Of a stretch of 55,400 nt of DNA, positions 1 through 7,837 are shown piece by piece. Each line of letters opens with the position of its first letter. Position 1 is the first letter of the stretch. The notes under the pieces were generated by a model. The model ran no database searches. It was not told where the DNA came from and was given only the letters and a program-made list of their open reading frames with translations. Made by a program: the position numbers and the translations under genes. The stretch covers positions 1-55,400 of the forward strand of contig CAIULL010000058.1 of the NCBI GenBank assembly GCA_903899985.1, given 5' to 3'. The stretch comes from an uncultured Schlesneria sp. (GTDB lineage: Bacteria; Planctomycetota; Planctomycetia; Planctomycetales; Planctomycetaceae).

Positions 1-167
1 CTGCCAGCGTCGGAAGCAATTAGCAAAGTCGACCAATGCACCAGCATGTCATGACGACATTCACCGCTGAGAACCCGCGAGATCCAGTCGTCGAAGCGAG
101 TCTGGCGATAGAACCGATTGAGGAGTAAAATCTTTCGCAGGCATGTTCAATTCAGAGAGCCGTCTAG

Positions 168-434
168 ATGCTTCAAATTCCCATTAAATTTCCGTCCGAC
201 ATTGAACGGATGCGGCGAGCGATCGAGGCGGATCGGTCGTTGAGCTACCGAGACCGAATTCTGGCATTGGATGGAATCTGGAACACGGTTGACTTATTTG
301 CAGCCACGGCGCGCGAATTACCCGCTCGAAATCAGCTGCGCGAGTTACGGGAACAAGAAGGACATCGGTGCATTCGTGAATTCATCCAGCGACAACTCGC
401 CAGCCAACAAGCGGATTCAACAACGGCTGACTGA
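168..434 (+). CDS. Small hypothetical protein, 88 aa
   Basis: Unrecognised small soluble protein. It is rich in Arg, Glu and Gln, has no signal peptide or membrane segment, and is probably mostly helical (motifs RMRRAIEADRSL near residue 14 and LRELREQEGHRCIREF near residue 57). The ATG at 168 is the only obvious start and no strong Shine-Dalgarno is seen. Its end overlaps the next reading frame, the arrangement of a translationally coupled pair, and a sulfatase follows. A two-gene toxin-antitoxin-like module is conceivable but nothing in the sequence proves it. Confidence 0.55.
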   Translation: MLQIPIKFPSDIERMRRAIEADRSLSYRDRILALDGIWNTVDLFAATARELPARNQLRELREQEGHRCIREFIQRQLASQQADSTTAD

Positions 435-615
435 GGCAGTCATCGCGTTTCGACCATGGGATCAAGAAGATATTCCCGGTGTCCTTCTGACGAATTCCAA
501 ACAACTCGACTTGGATTGGGTGCGAATGAAAGCGCTTCTGGCGGGGATTCCCCGTGAACGCCTGGAAGCTTTTGAACAACTCGTTCGTGAATATTACATC
601 GCTAAACGTTCGTGA
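376..615 (+). CDS. Small hypothetical protein, about 79 aa, start uncertain
   Basis: The protein-like part begins near RIQQRLTEAVIAFRPWDQED and ends VREYYIAKRS. It is acidic and helical with no export signal, and I do not recognise it. The upstream ATG at 271 would overlap the preceding gene by 164 bases. A GTG at 376 gives a more usual 59-base overlap, with AAGGA about 16 bases upstream, so I chose it with low certainty. It sits between the 88-aa gene and the sulfatase. The overlapping arrangement suggests the two small proteins are made together. Confidence 0.45.
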   Translation: MNSSSDNSPANKRIQQRLTEAVIAFRPWDQEDIPGVLLTNSKQLDLDWVRMKALLAGIPRERLEAFEQLVREYYIAKRS

Positions 616-695
616 AGGAATCCATCGCGCACGCGCCACTAACGATCTACGACACTCTCGGCACTTCGGGATCAATTTTTTTGGAAAAATGTTTA

Positions 696-2237
696 ATGAA
701 TCAAATCCTCGTCAAGCCGCTGGCCGCCTTCATTTTAGGGTTTTTCATGTCGTCATTGGCTGCAGCTGATGAACAGGCTGTCGGGAAGCCAGCACGAGGA
801 GATGCCAAACGAATACCAAACATCGTCTTCATTGTGGCTGACGATCTCGGATACGGCGACCTCGGCTGTTACGGGCAGAAAAAGATTCGCACTCCGAACA
901 TCGATCGTCTTTGCCATGAAGGGATGAAGTTCACGAATCATTACTCGGGCTGCAACGTGTGTGCTCCGTCGCGGTGTGTGTTGATGACCGGCATGCATCC
1001 TGGCCATGGATATATTCGGGACAACCAGCAAGCCAAAGGCTTCACTGAAGGTCAGATGCCGGTGCCAGAGAACTTTCTTACATTGCCCCTTTCTCTGAAG
1101 AAGCATGGCTACACGCTTGGCGGGTTCGGCAAATGGGGCCTGGGACCGTTCGGCAGCACCGGCGACCCGCTCAAACAGGGTTTTGATCGCTGGTTCGGGT
1201 ACAACTGTCAGGCGGTCGCCCACAATCATTATCCGACTCATCTCTGGGATAACGACATGCAGATCCCGCTCGACAATCCGAAGTTTTCCGCATACCAGAA
1301 GCTGGCAGCCGATGTGGATGCTGACGATCCGAAGAACTATCAGGGATTCACGGGCAAGGAATACGCTCCCGATCTCATCGGAGCAAAAGCTTTGGAATTT
1401 GTCCGGGCGAACAAAGATCGCCCGTTTTTTCTGTACTATCCCACGACTGTGCCGCATCTCGCCTTGCAAGTCCCTGACGACTCAGTCAACGAATACGCCG
1501 GCAGCTTCCCGGAAACGCCATACGCTGGCGACCGAGGTTATCTGCCTCATCGCCAGCCGCGCGCCGCGTATGCGGCGATGATTACTCGCATGGACCGCGA
1601 CGTCGGCAGACTTCTGTCACTGATTAAAGAACTGAGCCTCGACGAACAGACGATTGTCATCTTCACGAGCGACAATGGACCGCTTTATGACCGTTTGGGG
1701 GGTACCGACACCGATTTCTTCGAAAGTGCTGCTGGACTGCGAGGTCGGAAAGGTTCCTTTTACGAAGGGGGTTTCCGCGAGCCCTGCCTGGTCCGCTGGA
1801 CGGGCCAAATCGCGGCAGGAAGTACCTCAGACCGAGTCACAGGTTTCGAGGATTGGCTGCCGACACTGCTCGAACTGATCGGTGCCAGGCAATCGACTCC
1901 GGATGGACTTGATGGGATCAGCTTTGCACCGACCCTGTTGGGTCAGCAGCAGGAGCCACGTTCGTTCCTTTATCGCGAATCGCCTGGGTACGGTGGGCAA
2001 CAGTCTGTCCGTGTCGGAGATTGGAAAGCGATACGACTAAACTTGAATTTGGGCAAGAATTCCAAGGCCCAAGGGACCCGTGAAATCGAACTCTACAATC
2101 TGGCGTCGGACCCCTCCGAGACAACGAATGTAGCCGATCAGAACCCTGAGATCGTCAGTAAACTTCGCAGCATCATGGAAAAACAGCACACAAAGTCCGA
2201 TCTCTTTCCGCTACGGGTCATAGATGCTTCGGAATGA
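696..2237 (+). CDS. Secreted sulfatase (arylsulfatase A-like, S1 type)
   Basis: Hydrolyses sulfate esters, most likely of polysaccharides or glycans, outside the cytoplasm. With ATG 696 the protein has 513 residues and opens with a signal peptide (hydrophobic residues about 8-24). The metal-binding pair DD at 49-50 lies in IVADDLGYGDLG, and the catalytic C-A-P-S-R at 89-93 is the cysteine-type site matured to formylglycine. Further family marks are GKWGLG and the late FTSDNGP segment. The frame is open back to 612, but only ATG 696 places the signal peptide at the N-terminus; GGAA lies just upstream. Length is normal for the family. Sulfatases are abundant in planctomycetes. The natural substrate cannot be read from the sequence. 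Confidence 0.93.
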   Translation: MNQILVKPLAAFILGFFMSSLAAADEQAVGKPARGDAKRIPNIVFIVADDLGYGDLGCYGQKKIRTPNIDRLCHEGMKFTNHYSGCNVCAPSRCVLMTGMHPGHGYIRDNQQAKGFTEGQMPVPENFLTLPLSLKKHGYTLGGFGKWGLGPFGSTGDPLKQGFDRWFGYNCQAVAHNHYPTHLWDNDMQIPLDNPKFSAYQKLAADVDADDPKNYQGFTGKEYAPDLIGAKALEFVRANKDRPFFLYYPTTVPHLALQVPDDSVNEYAGSFPETPYAGDRGYLPHRQPRAAYAAMITRMDRDVGRLLSLIKELSLDEQTIVIFTSDNGPLYDRLGGTDTDFFESAAGLRGRKGSFYEGGFREPCLVRWTGQIAAGSTSDRVTGFEDWLPTLLELIGARQSTPDGLDGISFAPTLLGQQQEPRSFLYRESPGYGGQQSVRVGDWKAIRLNLNLGKNSKAQGTREIELYNLASDPSETTNVADQNPEIVSKLRSIMEKQHTKSDLFPLRVIDASE

Positions 2238-2350
2238 AGGCCCTCAAGATGAATCAGGATATTTCTTTCGGCAGTTTGACGGCATAATAGCGGAAGTCAC
2301 CGCTGGCAAAAAACGGCCCATTCTCAGTGCGCAAATCGAAAGCAAAGAGA

Positions 2351-2485
2351 ATTTGCCACAGATGCACGCAGAGTCACACAGATAAATGCGGAAAAGGAAA
2401 ATACACGCAAACGAGTTTTTCAACCGTTTACCTTGGGATTTTCCTCTATATCTGTGTGGTTCAGTGTGAATCTGTGGCTAAATTC
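2351..2485. repeat. Inverted-repeat intergenic element (CACAGAT type)
   Basis: Two arms of about 45 bases face each other. The left arm contains gccacagatgcacgcagag and tcacacagataaat. The right arm contains tatctgtgtggttcagtgtg and aatctgtggctaaat. The arms are imperfect reverse complements separated by about 40 bases. No open frame spans it. It resembles small non-autonomous palindromic elements. A related fragment (gcatctgtggctaaaaa) is seen near 32,230, and a different pair of arms of the same style at 11,198-11,300. Confidence 0.75.
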
Positions 2486-2503
2486 TTTCGAATTTATTAC
2501 TGA

Positions 2504-2818
2504 TCAGGAGCTGTACTCGCTCACAGACGGCGCAAGCGCCTCGAACCACAACCAAAATACGATCGCTTCGGAGACCAGTGCAATGATCACAGCAGTGTGC
2601 TGCTTGCGCATTTTGATCACGCGTGCAATCACGACCATTGGGCATACCAGGCAACAACAAAATGCTGGAAACATCAGGATGGTAACAAGACCGTAGAAAG
2701 CCCGAGAGATTTCGTGGGAGATCAGCAGGCCTCGATCAGTCAGCGAGAAAGCTTCGCAGACCATGGTCGCAGCAAGATGCGAATAGATTCCCAGACGAAT
2801 CTGCGATTCTGCGGTCAT
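2504..2818 (-). CDS. Small two-TM membrane protein, unknown function
   Basis: Unrecognised 104-residue protein starting MTAESQIRLGIYSHLA. Two hydrophobic helices (about residues 37-65, Cys-rich in CCCLVCP, and about 72-92 ending in WLWFEAL) are joined by a short basic loop RVIKMRKQH. The frame stays open upstream to 2980, but ATG 2818 has GAGG about ten bases before it and avoids the terminator-like hairpin. It is downstream of the 187-aa exported protein gene on the same strand. Base composition matches the neighbours. Function unknown. Confidence 0.6.
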   Translation of the reverse strand: MTAESQIRLGIYSHLAATMVCEAFSLTDRGLLISHEISRAFYGLVTILMFPAFCCCLVCPMVVIARVIKMRKQHTAVIIALVSEAIVFWLWFEALAPSVSEYSS

Positions 2819-2868
2819 GGCGCCGCCTCGCGTGGAAGCATAAAAAATCATCGTCCGTGAAACGAACA

Positions 2869-2891
2869 GACCCCAGCTTATCGCCGGGGTC
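2869..2891 (-). terminator. Hairpin terminator for the 187-aa protein gene
   Basis: GACCCC (2869-2874) pairs with GGGGTC (2886-2891) around an 11-base loop, with partial extension outside. It lies 60 bases past the stop of the minus-strand gene ending at 2952, and the minus-strand read continues into a T-rich ctgttcgttt. Confidence 0.55.
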
Positions 2892-2951
2892 GTTTGGTTT
2901 CGAGGTCGGGAAGTTGTCGCCGATCCTGTAAGAACGAGTCGAATGAACGGG

Positions 2952-3515
2952 TTATCGGGTTGGACGGCTGAAGAATGCACGGCGGCTTACCGTGATCAAT
3001 CCTGTGATTCCTGCCAGGCCGGTGGCAAGCAGGCCAACCAGCGACATGTTCGATGTCTTCGGATTGATTTCACCGTTAACCATGGCCTGAACTGGTTCAC
3101 TGTCCTTATGACCGTTAAAGATCTGGACAAACTGTTCGAATGTCGAAACGGGTCGGAGTTCTGTTCCAACCGGTGGGATCGGGGTAATTTTGTGATCAGC
3201 GCCAGCCAACGTCATCAATGAAGCCTGATGTGGACGTGGTGCATTGTAGTGGCGAACGCTTTGGGTCATCAACCAGGCACCCTGGCTGGACTTGTTAATC
3301 AAGCTACCTGGAACAAACACCGAAGCGGCACGGCTGGTGTCTCGCTGACTTTCAACAATCGTGTTACCAACGCCGTCAAACGAATTCAGGTTTGTCACCG
3401 CGACAGTGTCACGGGCGCCATTCCCGGAAGCGAGCATCAAAACATCAGCATTGGCCTGGCTGGCAACGACCGAGCAAACAACAACAGCGGAGATGCAAGA
3501 ATTCAGGAATTTCAT
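2952..3515 (-). CDS. Exported protein with C-terminal membrane anchor, unknown
   Basis: Unrecognised 187-residue protein. Residues 1-23 form a signal peptide, with likely cleavage after ANA. The middle part is hydrophilic with no domain I can name. Residues about 157-177 are a Gly/Ala/Leu-rich hydrophobic helix (LVGLLATGLAGITGLI), followed by a short basic tail SRRAFFSRPTR. A short helix plus Arg-rich end is the layout of bacterial surface-sorting tails of the PEP-CTERM kind, but the PEP motif itself is absent (the helix is preceded by NPKTSNMS), so simple membrane anchoring is equally possible. A hairpin follows at 2869-2891. Confidence 0.7.
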   Translation of the reverse strand: MKFLNSCISAVVVCSVVASQANADVLMLASGNGARDTVAVTNLNSFDGVGNTIVESQRDTSRAASVFVPGSLINKSSQGAWLMTQSVRHYNAPRPHQASLMTLAGADHKITPIPPVGTELRPVSTFEQFVQIFNGHKDSEPVQAMVNGEINPKTSNMSLVGLLATGLAGITGLITVSRRAFFSRPTR

Positions 3516-3770
3516 TTTCGATAACTCTATTGGTATTCAGTATTAACGGCGACGATCCACTCGACAGCGACGCATGCCTCTTGATCGAAATCACGATGTC
3601 AATCAGGCGGTAAAGCGTTCACGTGTACAAGTCGTCATGGTTTTAGGCCGGTGCTCGCATGAGGCAACGGGAAAAATCAGAAAAAAACGAAAATTTTTGG
3701 ATTTTCGGGGAGATCGATCCTTGTTCGAATTCGGGATTGAAGATCGCTGCAGGAATTCGCTGCCCTTTTC

Positions 3771-3847
3771 AGGGCTGAACATCTTCCGATTCGGAACTTT
3801 CCTGGGGTTGAAATCCCAGGCTGCATTTCTGCGCCGCTTTGCGGCTA
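3771..3847. repeat. REP-like palindrome cluster in a gene-free stretch
   Basis: The 490 bases between 3515 and 4007 carry no convincing gene. Within them lie three short palindromes in a row: gcccttttcagggc, CCTGGG-gttgaaat-CCCAGG (3801-3820) and gcgccgctttgcggc (about 3831-3845). This order (a 'gccctttcagggc' box, then a 'ccTGGG...CCCAgg' box, then 'ccgctttgcgg') is, from memory, that of dispersed intergenic repeats common in planctomycetes and relatives. Nothing else is evident in the stretch except divergent promoters I cannot pin down. Confidence 0.5.
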
Positions 3848-4006
3848 AGGCAACACCAGGATTTCTTGAAATGGTACCGTGCTGAGATGCCATTGCATCA
3901 ATGGTGTGTCCCGGAGTTGACTCGAATGGCGCGAGAGATACTCTGGCAGTGGTGTCGAGTCGCCATCCGATCTTTTATGGCGCCCTTGATTGAAAGTTGA
4001 CGAAGC

Positions 4007-4774
4007 ATGAAATGGATTCGCATGGTCGTGATCGCTTTGGGATTTGTGTTGATTCCTTACCTCTGCGGGCGGGCAGAAGAACAATCGCCGAAATTGCCCG
4101 AAGACGGCTGGTGGATCAGATATTCTTATACCGACAAACAAGAAGCCGACGGGCAAGTCCGTCAAGTCCCTGAATTTACCCAAAAAGTAACATACTCTCT
4201 CGTCGGCACGGTCATGGAAGACGGTGAAAAATGTCGTTGGGTCGAATTGAAGATCCAGACAACATTGAGGGGCGAAGATGACGTCAATTTTTTGAAGTTT
4301 TTAGTCCCCGAAAAGGATTTAATGGAAAACGAGCAACCGCTCGACAAGCTCAAACGCGCTTGGGGAAACAGCAGTAAACGCGGTTTAAGGGAATTGAAAC
4401 TTGGGCACGACATCAAGTCCGAATCCAAGTTCCTGAGGATCTTTCCTGGTGTGAGGCAGAAGTACGAGCGTATTAATCAAGAGCGTATTGTCGATTACCA
4501 GAAAGGTCGATTGACGATGCCGCATGCGCGGAATCTAAAGGTCACAATGCCCATCAACGTTATTAATGCAGGGGGGACGCAGAAAACGGTGAATTGGACG
4601 TCAATCATCGAAACGACCGTCTGGTTTGATCAAGTTACATCGCCCGTTATTGCCGCAGAAAGAATCCAGACGAAAGACTACGAAAAGCAAAAGCTGATTT
4701 TATCGCGTGAAGAAAACATCGTCATCGAGGACATCGGCTCCGACGCCAAGTCGAGTTTGCCAGAGATCAATTAA
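4007..4774 (+). CDS. Exported protein of unknown function, 255 aa
   Basis: Signal peptide at residues 1-23 (VVIALGFVLIPYLCGRAEE), then a hydrophilic, probably beta-rich domain beginning PEDGWWIRYSY and running to the end. No enzyme motif is recognisable. The opening phrase DGWWIRYSYT, with its stress on a 'modified' quantity and later 'EWV/RWVELK' type strands, resembles exported planctomycete proteins of unknown role that track a measured property. That comparison is only impressionistic. No operon partner: the VapBC-like pair starts 185 bases later. Confidence 0.75.
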   Translation: MKWIRMVVIALGFVLIPYLCGRAEEQSPKLPEDGWWIRYSYTDKQEADGQVRQVPEFTQKVTYSLVGTVMEDGEKCRWVELKIQTTLRGEDDVNFLKFLVPEKDLMENEQPLDKLKRAWGNSSKRGLRELKLGHDIKSESKFLRIFPGVRQKYERINQERIVDYQKGRLTMPHARNLKVTMPINVINAGGTQKTVNWTSIIETTVWFDQVTSPVIAAERIQTKDYEKQKLILSREENIVIEDIGSDAKSSLPEIN

Positions 4775-4959
4775 GCCCTGTCATTGACATGTTTCTTCCG
4801 TCTCACGAATCACACCAAGCCAAGTTGAAGCATCTGCTTGACGAGCCAAGTTCCGTTCCCGGGCTCCTGGCTCATAATTTTGACAGCGAGATTTCACGAA
4901 ATGGATTAATCAGCGTAGAATCCTTACACAAACGAATAAGTCGGTCGCAGGACGCTAAA

Positions 4960-5172
4960 ATGAATGAATTATCGCTTGAATCCCTTGCAAAACGAGTCGA
5001 GGCATTGGAGATCGCGGTCAGAACGACTGGTGCCAAACCGGTTCGAAAGGACTGGCGTAAAGTTGTTGGGATGTTTCGTGACAGCGACTTCATGCGGGAA
5101 GTCGACGAAGAGTGCAATCGAACACGCGAAGCCGAACGAGAAGCGGCGCGAAAAGGGGAACCGATTGAATGA
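4960..5172 (+). CDS. VapB-like antitoxin, 70 aa
   Basis: Inferred antitoxin of the adjoining PIN toxin. It begins MNELSLESLAKRVEALE, a helical N-terminus typical of small planctomycete and cyanobacterial antitoxins. The C-terminal half VGMFRDSDFMREVDEECN is the sort of acidic helix that wraps the toxin. The frame is open back to 4789, but ATG 4960 has AGGA just upstream and gives the usual length of about 70 residues. It overlaps the toxin by ATGA at 5169-5172, the classical coupled arrangement. It probably represses its own promoter, which should lie in about 4775-4955. No known DNA-binding fold is visible. Confidence 0.8.
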   Translation: MNELSLESLAKRVEALEIAVRTTGAKPVRKDWRKVVGMFRDSDFMREVDEECNRTREAEREAARKGEPIE

Positions 5173-5597
5173 TTCTTCTCGACTCGGACCATGCGACTTT
5201 TCTGAAGTACCCGGATAGCGAACGCGGTCGTCGCATGATGAATCGTCTGATTTCGCTTCCAGAATCCGAAGTCATCGGTGTTACGATTATCACCGTCGAA
5301 GAACGCATGCGTGGTTGGTTAGCGGTGATCGCGAAGGAGAAGACTGCTCAACGGCAAGTTGTCGGCTATCGAGAACTAACCCATCTGTTCCAGTTTTTTC
5401 AAGAATTCGAGATCGCAGGATTTGATGAAGCTGCGGCTGATGAATTTGACGAACTTCGCAGGCAGAAGCTGCGTATCGGTTCGATGGACCTGAAGATCGC
5501 TGCTATCGCGCTGGTTAACGAATCGTTGTTGTTATCCGCCAACCGGACAGACTTTGATCGCGTACCACGATTACGGGTCGAAAACTGGCTGGATTGA
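5169..5597 (+). CDS. vapC: PIN-domain ribonuclease toxin, VapC family
   Basis: Toxin of a type II toxin-antitoxin pair. VapC proteins cleave RNA with a metal centre of acidic residues. The PIN signature is complete: Asp5 in ILLDSDH, Glu45 in TVEERMRG, Asp107 in GSMDLKIAAIAL, and Asp128 in ANRTDFDRVPRLRVENW. 142 residues is normal. The start codon overlaps the antitoxin stop, so translation is coupled and the toxin level follows the antitoxin. RNA target unknown. The pair opens the accessory block at 4.9-9.2 kb and is likely to have been acquired. Confidence 0.9.
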   Translation: MILLDSDHATFLKYPDSERGRRMMNRLISLPESEVIGVTIITVEERMRGWLAVIAKEKTAQRQVVGYRELTHLFQFFQEFEIAGFDEAAADEFDELRRQKLRIGSMDLKIAAIALVNESLLLSANRTDFDRVPRLRVENWLD

Positions 5598-5656
5598 TCG
5601 TGGCAGGTTAGCGATGAACGAAAGGCGCTAGATTTCGCACCCCTTAGCAAATGTAA

Positions 5657-5974
5657 ATGGGGACAATCAGCAAAATGATGCAGCGAACAAATTCGGAAAA
5701 GGGCCGAATCGCCCCACGATTCGATGATTGTCTTCGCGAGCAAGGACATTACGAAGAATGCACAAACCAAGCGGCGACGCGGGTGATTGCATTCCAGCTT
5801 GCTGCGGCCATGGAGGCTCAACAACTGACAAAGTCTGCGTTTGCGAGGAAACTCAAGACAATCCGGTCACAACTGGATCGATTACGAGGCCACTAAAACA
5901 CGAAGGTGACCCTCGACGCACTAGCGCGAGCCGCCCATGCTGTCGGTCGCGAATTTCAGCTGGAATTGCGCTAA
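5657..5974 (+). pseudogene. Broken HTH (XRE-type) antitoxin-like gene, in-frame stop
   Basis: The frame encodes a recognisable HigA-like small regulator: QLAAAMEAQQLTKSAFARKL is the first part of a helix-turn-helix, followed by KTIRSQLDRL. It stops at a TAA (5894-5896), but the same frame continues after the stop with NTKVTLDALARAAHAVGREF and ends at TAA 5972-5974. That is exactly the expected second half of the domain. Four residues (RGH and the stop) replace the loop usually seen there. No frameshift is needed, so a point change or small replacement killed the gene. The start could be 5657, 5675 or 5678. No intact toxin lies next to it. The stop of the downstream half overlaps a possible attC-like box. 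Confidence 0.75.
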
Positions 5975-6020
5975 CGATCGATACTTGTCCCCGTATAATT
6001 CTCGATTACCAAAGTGGCGC

Positions 6021-6545
6021 TCATGTTAATTCCTTCCTGTCGAGCTGCCGCACGTATTTGAGTTCCTTAACGTGCCGGCCGCCGAGTTCAAATACTTTCT
6101 CGCTTCCTGGTACACGTTTGAAGCCGCGGCCCTCATAGAACTTGACGCCGTGATGATTGGCTGAGAGCACCCAAAGCGACATGGATGTAAAGCCCGCACC
6201 GCGAAGCGCGGATGCTGCGTGTTCGATTAGGGCGTGGCCGGTTCCCTGACCCCATACTTCCGGTGCGGTGTACAAAGCCCATATTTCGCCTTGCGCAGCG
6301 GTTGCACCTTCATCTCGGCACTTGCCAAAGCTGATGAATCCTGTGACACGCCCTTCGTGGCGCGACACGACCGTTTTTGAATCGTTGGCCTCGATGATCT
6401 CTTCCCAACACCTAGCCCTTGTCTCGATCGAGAGTGCGGTAAGCCACTTATGATCCAGGATCTCGGCGTACGCAGACTGCCAGGAGTGGATGTGTACTGA
6501 GGCAATGTCTTTTGCGTCTTCGACGACTGCAGAAGCGATTTTCAT
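6021..6545 (-). CDS. GNAT-family N-acetyltransferase
   Basis: Transfers an acetyl group from acetyl-CoA to an unidentified amine. The 174-residue protein has the standard fold order. The N-terminal strand/helix includes HIHSWQSAYAEIL (about 19-31). Motif A is APEVWGQGTGHALIEHA, with the pyrophosphate-binding Q/RxxGxG/A at about 100-105. Then come LWVLSANHHGVKFYEGRGF (motif B, asparagine-containing) and a C-terminal strand. It is nearest in style to the family annotated as RimI/phosphinothricin-type acetyltransferases. Single gene, same strand as the next three genes, separated from the TIR gene by a 171-base palindromic gap. GNAT genes are among the commonest cargo of integron cassettes, which fits the cassette hypothesis for this block. 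Confidence 0.9.
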   Translation of the reverse strand: MKIASAVVEDAKDIASVHIHSWQSAYAEILDHKWLTALSIETRARCWEEIIEANDSKTVVSRHEGRVTGFISFGKCRDEGATAAQGEIWALYTAPEVWGQGTGHALIEHAASALRGAGFTSMSLWVLSANHHGVKFYEGRGFKRVPGSEKVFELGGRHVKELKYVRQLDRKELT

Positions 6546-6557
6546 GATGCCGCATAT

Positions 6558-6710
6558 TTAAATTAACCGGCGGCGTATTCGCCAGACGTTTTGAATTTCG
6601 TGTTCGGTGCCCGCATTTCACTCATTTGTTTCTGGTTCTTGCGGTTGCGGATGTGAAAAGTAGAACGTCTTTTGTTTTTCTCGCCGATCCGGTTCATGCG
6701 ATTGTTAGGT
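6558..6710 (-). repeat. Long imperfect palindrome between TIR and GNAT genes (attC-like)
   Basis: Nested complementary segments: aaccggcggcg with cgccgatccggtt, agacgtt with aacgtct, and tttcac with gtgaaa. In the direction of the genes it starts ACCTAACAATCG (minus strand, 6710 down) six bases after the TIR stop and ends GTTAATT just before the GNAT start. This is the layout of an attC site (R'' box with AAC, imperfect stem, R' box with GTT), although the second box departs from GTTRRRY. Confidence 0.35.
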
Positions 6711-6716
6711 GTGTTA

Positions 6717-7733
6717 CTATTGTTCTCGCTTATCTGACTCGCGTAGATATCTCCGATACCACGCCGATCGTCCTTCCGATTCTATCCGCACCGACTCCAA
6801 CACACGGTCGTAACTGATCAACTCGGCCGATACGCGATGACTTAGCGAGTTCAATCCCAAGGGCGAAGCAACGAGAAAGCGTGCATTATTGGATTCATCG
6901 CGTTCGAAATGCCTTCGGCGGCCGATCAAGGCATTGATGGAAATAATTTTGTACCGATTTGTTGTCGGGCCAAATCGCCATTGAACATCGTAGCCTAGAA
7001 AATTGTTTGGCGCCAGCGGATGTTGGTCCGACATTTCAGTTGTCAGCCACTCGACATGGCGTTGCATCCTCTCAACAAGAGCGTGTGTTGTAGGGGTGGG
7101 TGCGCCAAAAGCATCAAACGGTTCCGCGTATGGCGAGCCTAGGAAGTAGAGATATGCGCGTGGACCGCTCGAATCCATTCTTGCTGCGAAGCAATCGACG
7201 AAACAGCCCTTCGAAGTTTCTGCATTCTGTAAATACCGGTACTGCAAGTGCATGTTGAATTCGATGGGCAGCCACTCAGGATGGGCAAGTATCAGATTGC
7301 GAAGATCGATTTCTTTCGTCGGGTCCTCTAATTGACTGGCGAATGTACTTTGGGCTGCGGGTGGCAGTGCTCTGCAAATCTGGGACGCGACTGTTGCATC
7401 AGCGTCGCCATTCCACAGAACAGACTGCAACGCTCTCCAACGGAGTGGCACCGAAACGTCGCCAATAATTACCGGGACCACGGTCAACTGTTCCGATAAC
7501 GCGCCTTCAACTTCAGCGCGGACATACCTGGATTGCACCGAATTTACTGTTGCCAGTACTACAACCGCATTGGCGGACCCCAATGCGGTTTCAATTTCCT
7601 CGTCCCAATGTGTTCCTGCCCTGATATCTCTAAACGATACCCAGGTTTGAATCGAATTCGACGCTAACAGCTCGCAAAGGCGCTCTGTTTGCGGTCGATC
7701 CTTTTCAGCGTGGCTGATGAACACATGCGACAT
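6717..7733 (-). CDS. TIR-domain protein with Shedu/DUF4263-like C-terminal part
   Basis: Residues 1-130 are a bacterial TIR domain: HVFISHAEKDRPQTERLCELL, then WVSFRDIRAGTHWDEEIE, then SRYVRAEVEGAL. The last matches the S-x-Y/W-V-x-x-E-x-x-x-A motif whose Glu (here Glu74) is catalytic in NAD-cleaving TIRs. Residues about 140-240 (LRNLILAHPEWLP, then FVDCFAARMDSSGPRAYLYF, then ALVERMQRHVEWL) follow the residue pattern of the Shedu/DUF4263 nuclease fold. However, the place of its catalytic E-x-K reads YFLGSPY, so this part is probably not an active nuclease and may sense something instead. No membrane segment. TIR effectors usually act in anti-phage defence, so that role is inferred here. No partner is obligatory: the gaps on both sides are about 100-170 bases. 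Confidence 0.8.
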   Translation of the reverse strand: MSHVFISHAEKDRPQTERLCELLASNSIQTWVSFRDIRAGTHWDEEIETALGSANAVVVLATVNSVQSRYVRAEVEGALSEQLTVVPVIIGDVSVPLRWRALQSVLWNGDADATVASQICRALPPAAQSTFASQLEDPTKEIDLRNLILAHPEWLPIEFNMHLQYRYLQNAETSKGCFVDCFAARMDSSGPRAYLYFLGSPYAEPFDAFGAPTPTTHALVERMQRHVEWLTTEMSDQHPLAPNNFLGYDVQWRFGPTTNRYKIISINALIGRRRHFERDESNNARFLVASPLGLNSLSHRVSAELISYDRVLESVRIESEGRSAWYRRYLRESDKREQ

Positions 7734-7837
7734 GAACGCCTCCGGCAGCTAAACACGTGGTTAAACGGACCGCAGCCTTCCAACGTTGACTTCAGCATGC
7801 GCGCGGCCCGCGTCTCTGGATAAACCGATTGTTATGT
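7734..7837 (-). repeat. Gap between MltR-like and TIR genes, attC-like ends
   Basis: Read with the genes (minus strand), the gap begins ACATAACAATCGG overlapping the MltR stop codon and ends GTTCATG at the TIR start codon. The opening repeats the ...TAACAATCG seen at 6710. I do not see a convincing internal stem here, so this is the weakest of the three candidate sites. Confidence 0.25.

Noticed and set aside
753-1469. 238-residue frame on the minus strand
   Set aside because: It is the antisense of the sulfatase gene, whose catalytic motifs are intact. Composition and missing domains mark it as a shadow frame.
4789-5172. Longer start for the VapB-like antitoxin
   Set aside because: The added 57 residues have no antitoxin character; ATG 4960 has a ribosome site and the normal length.
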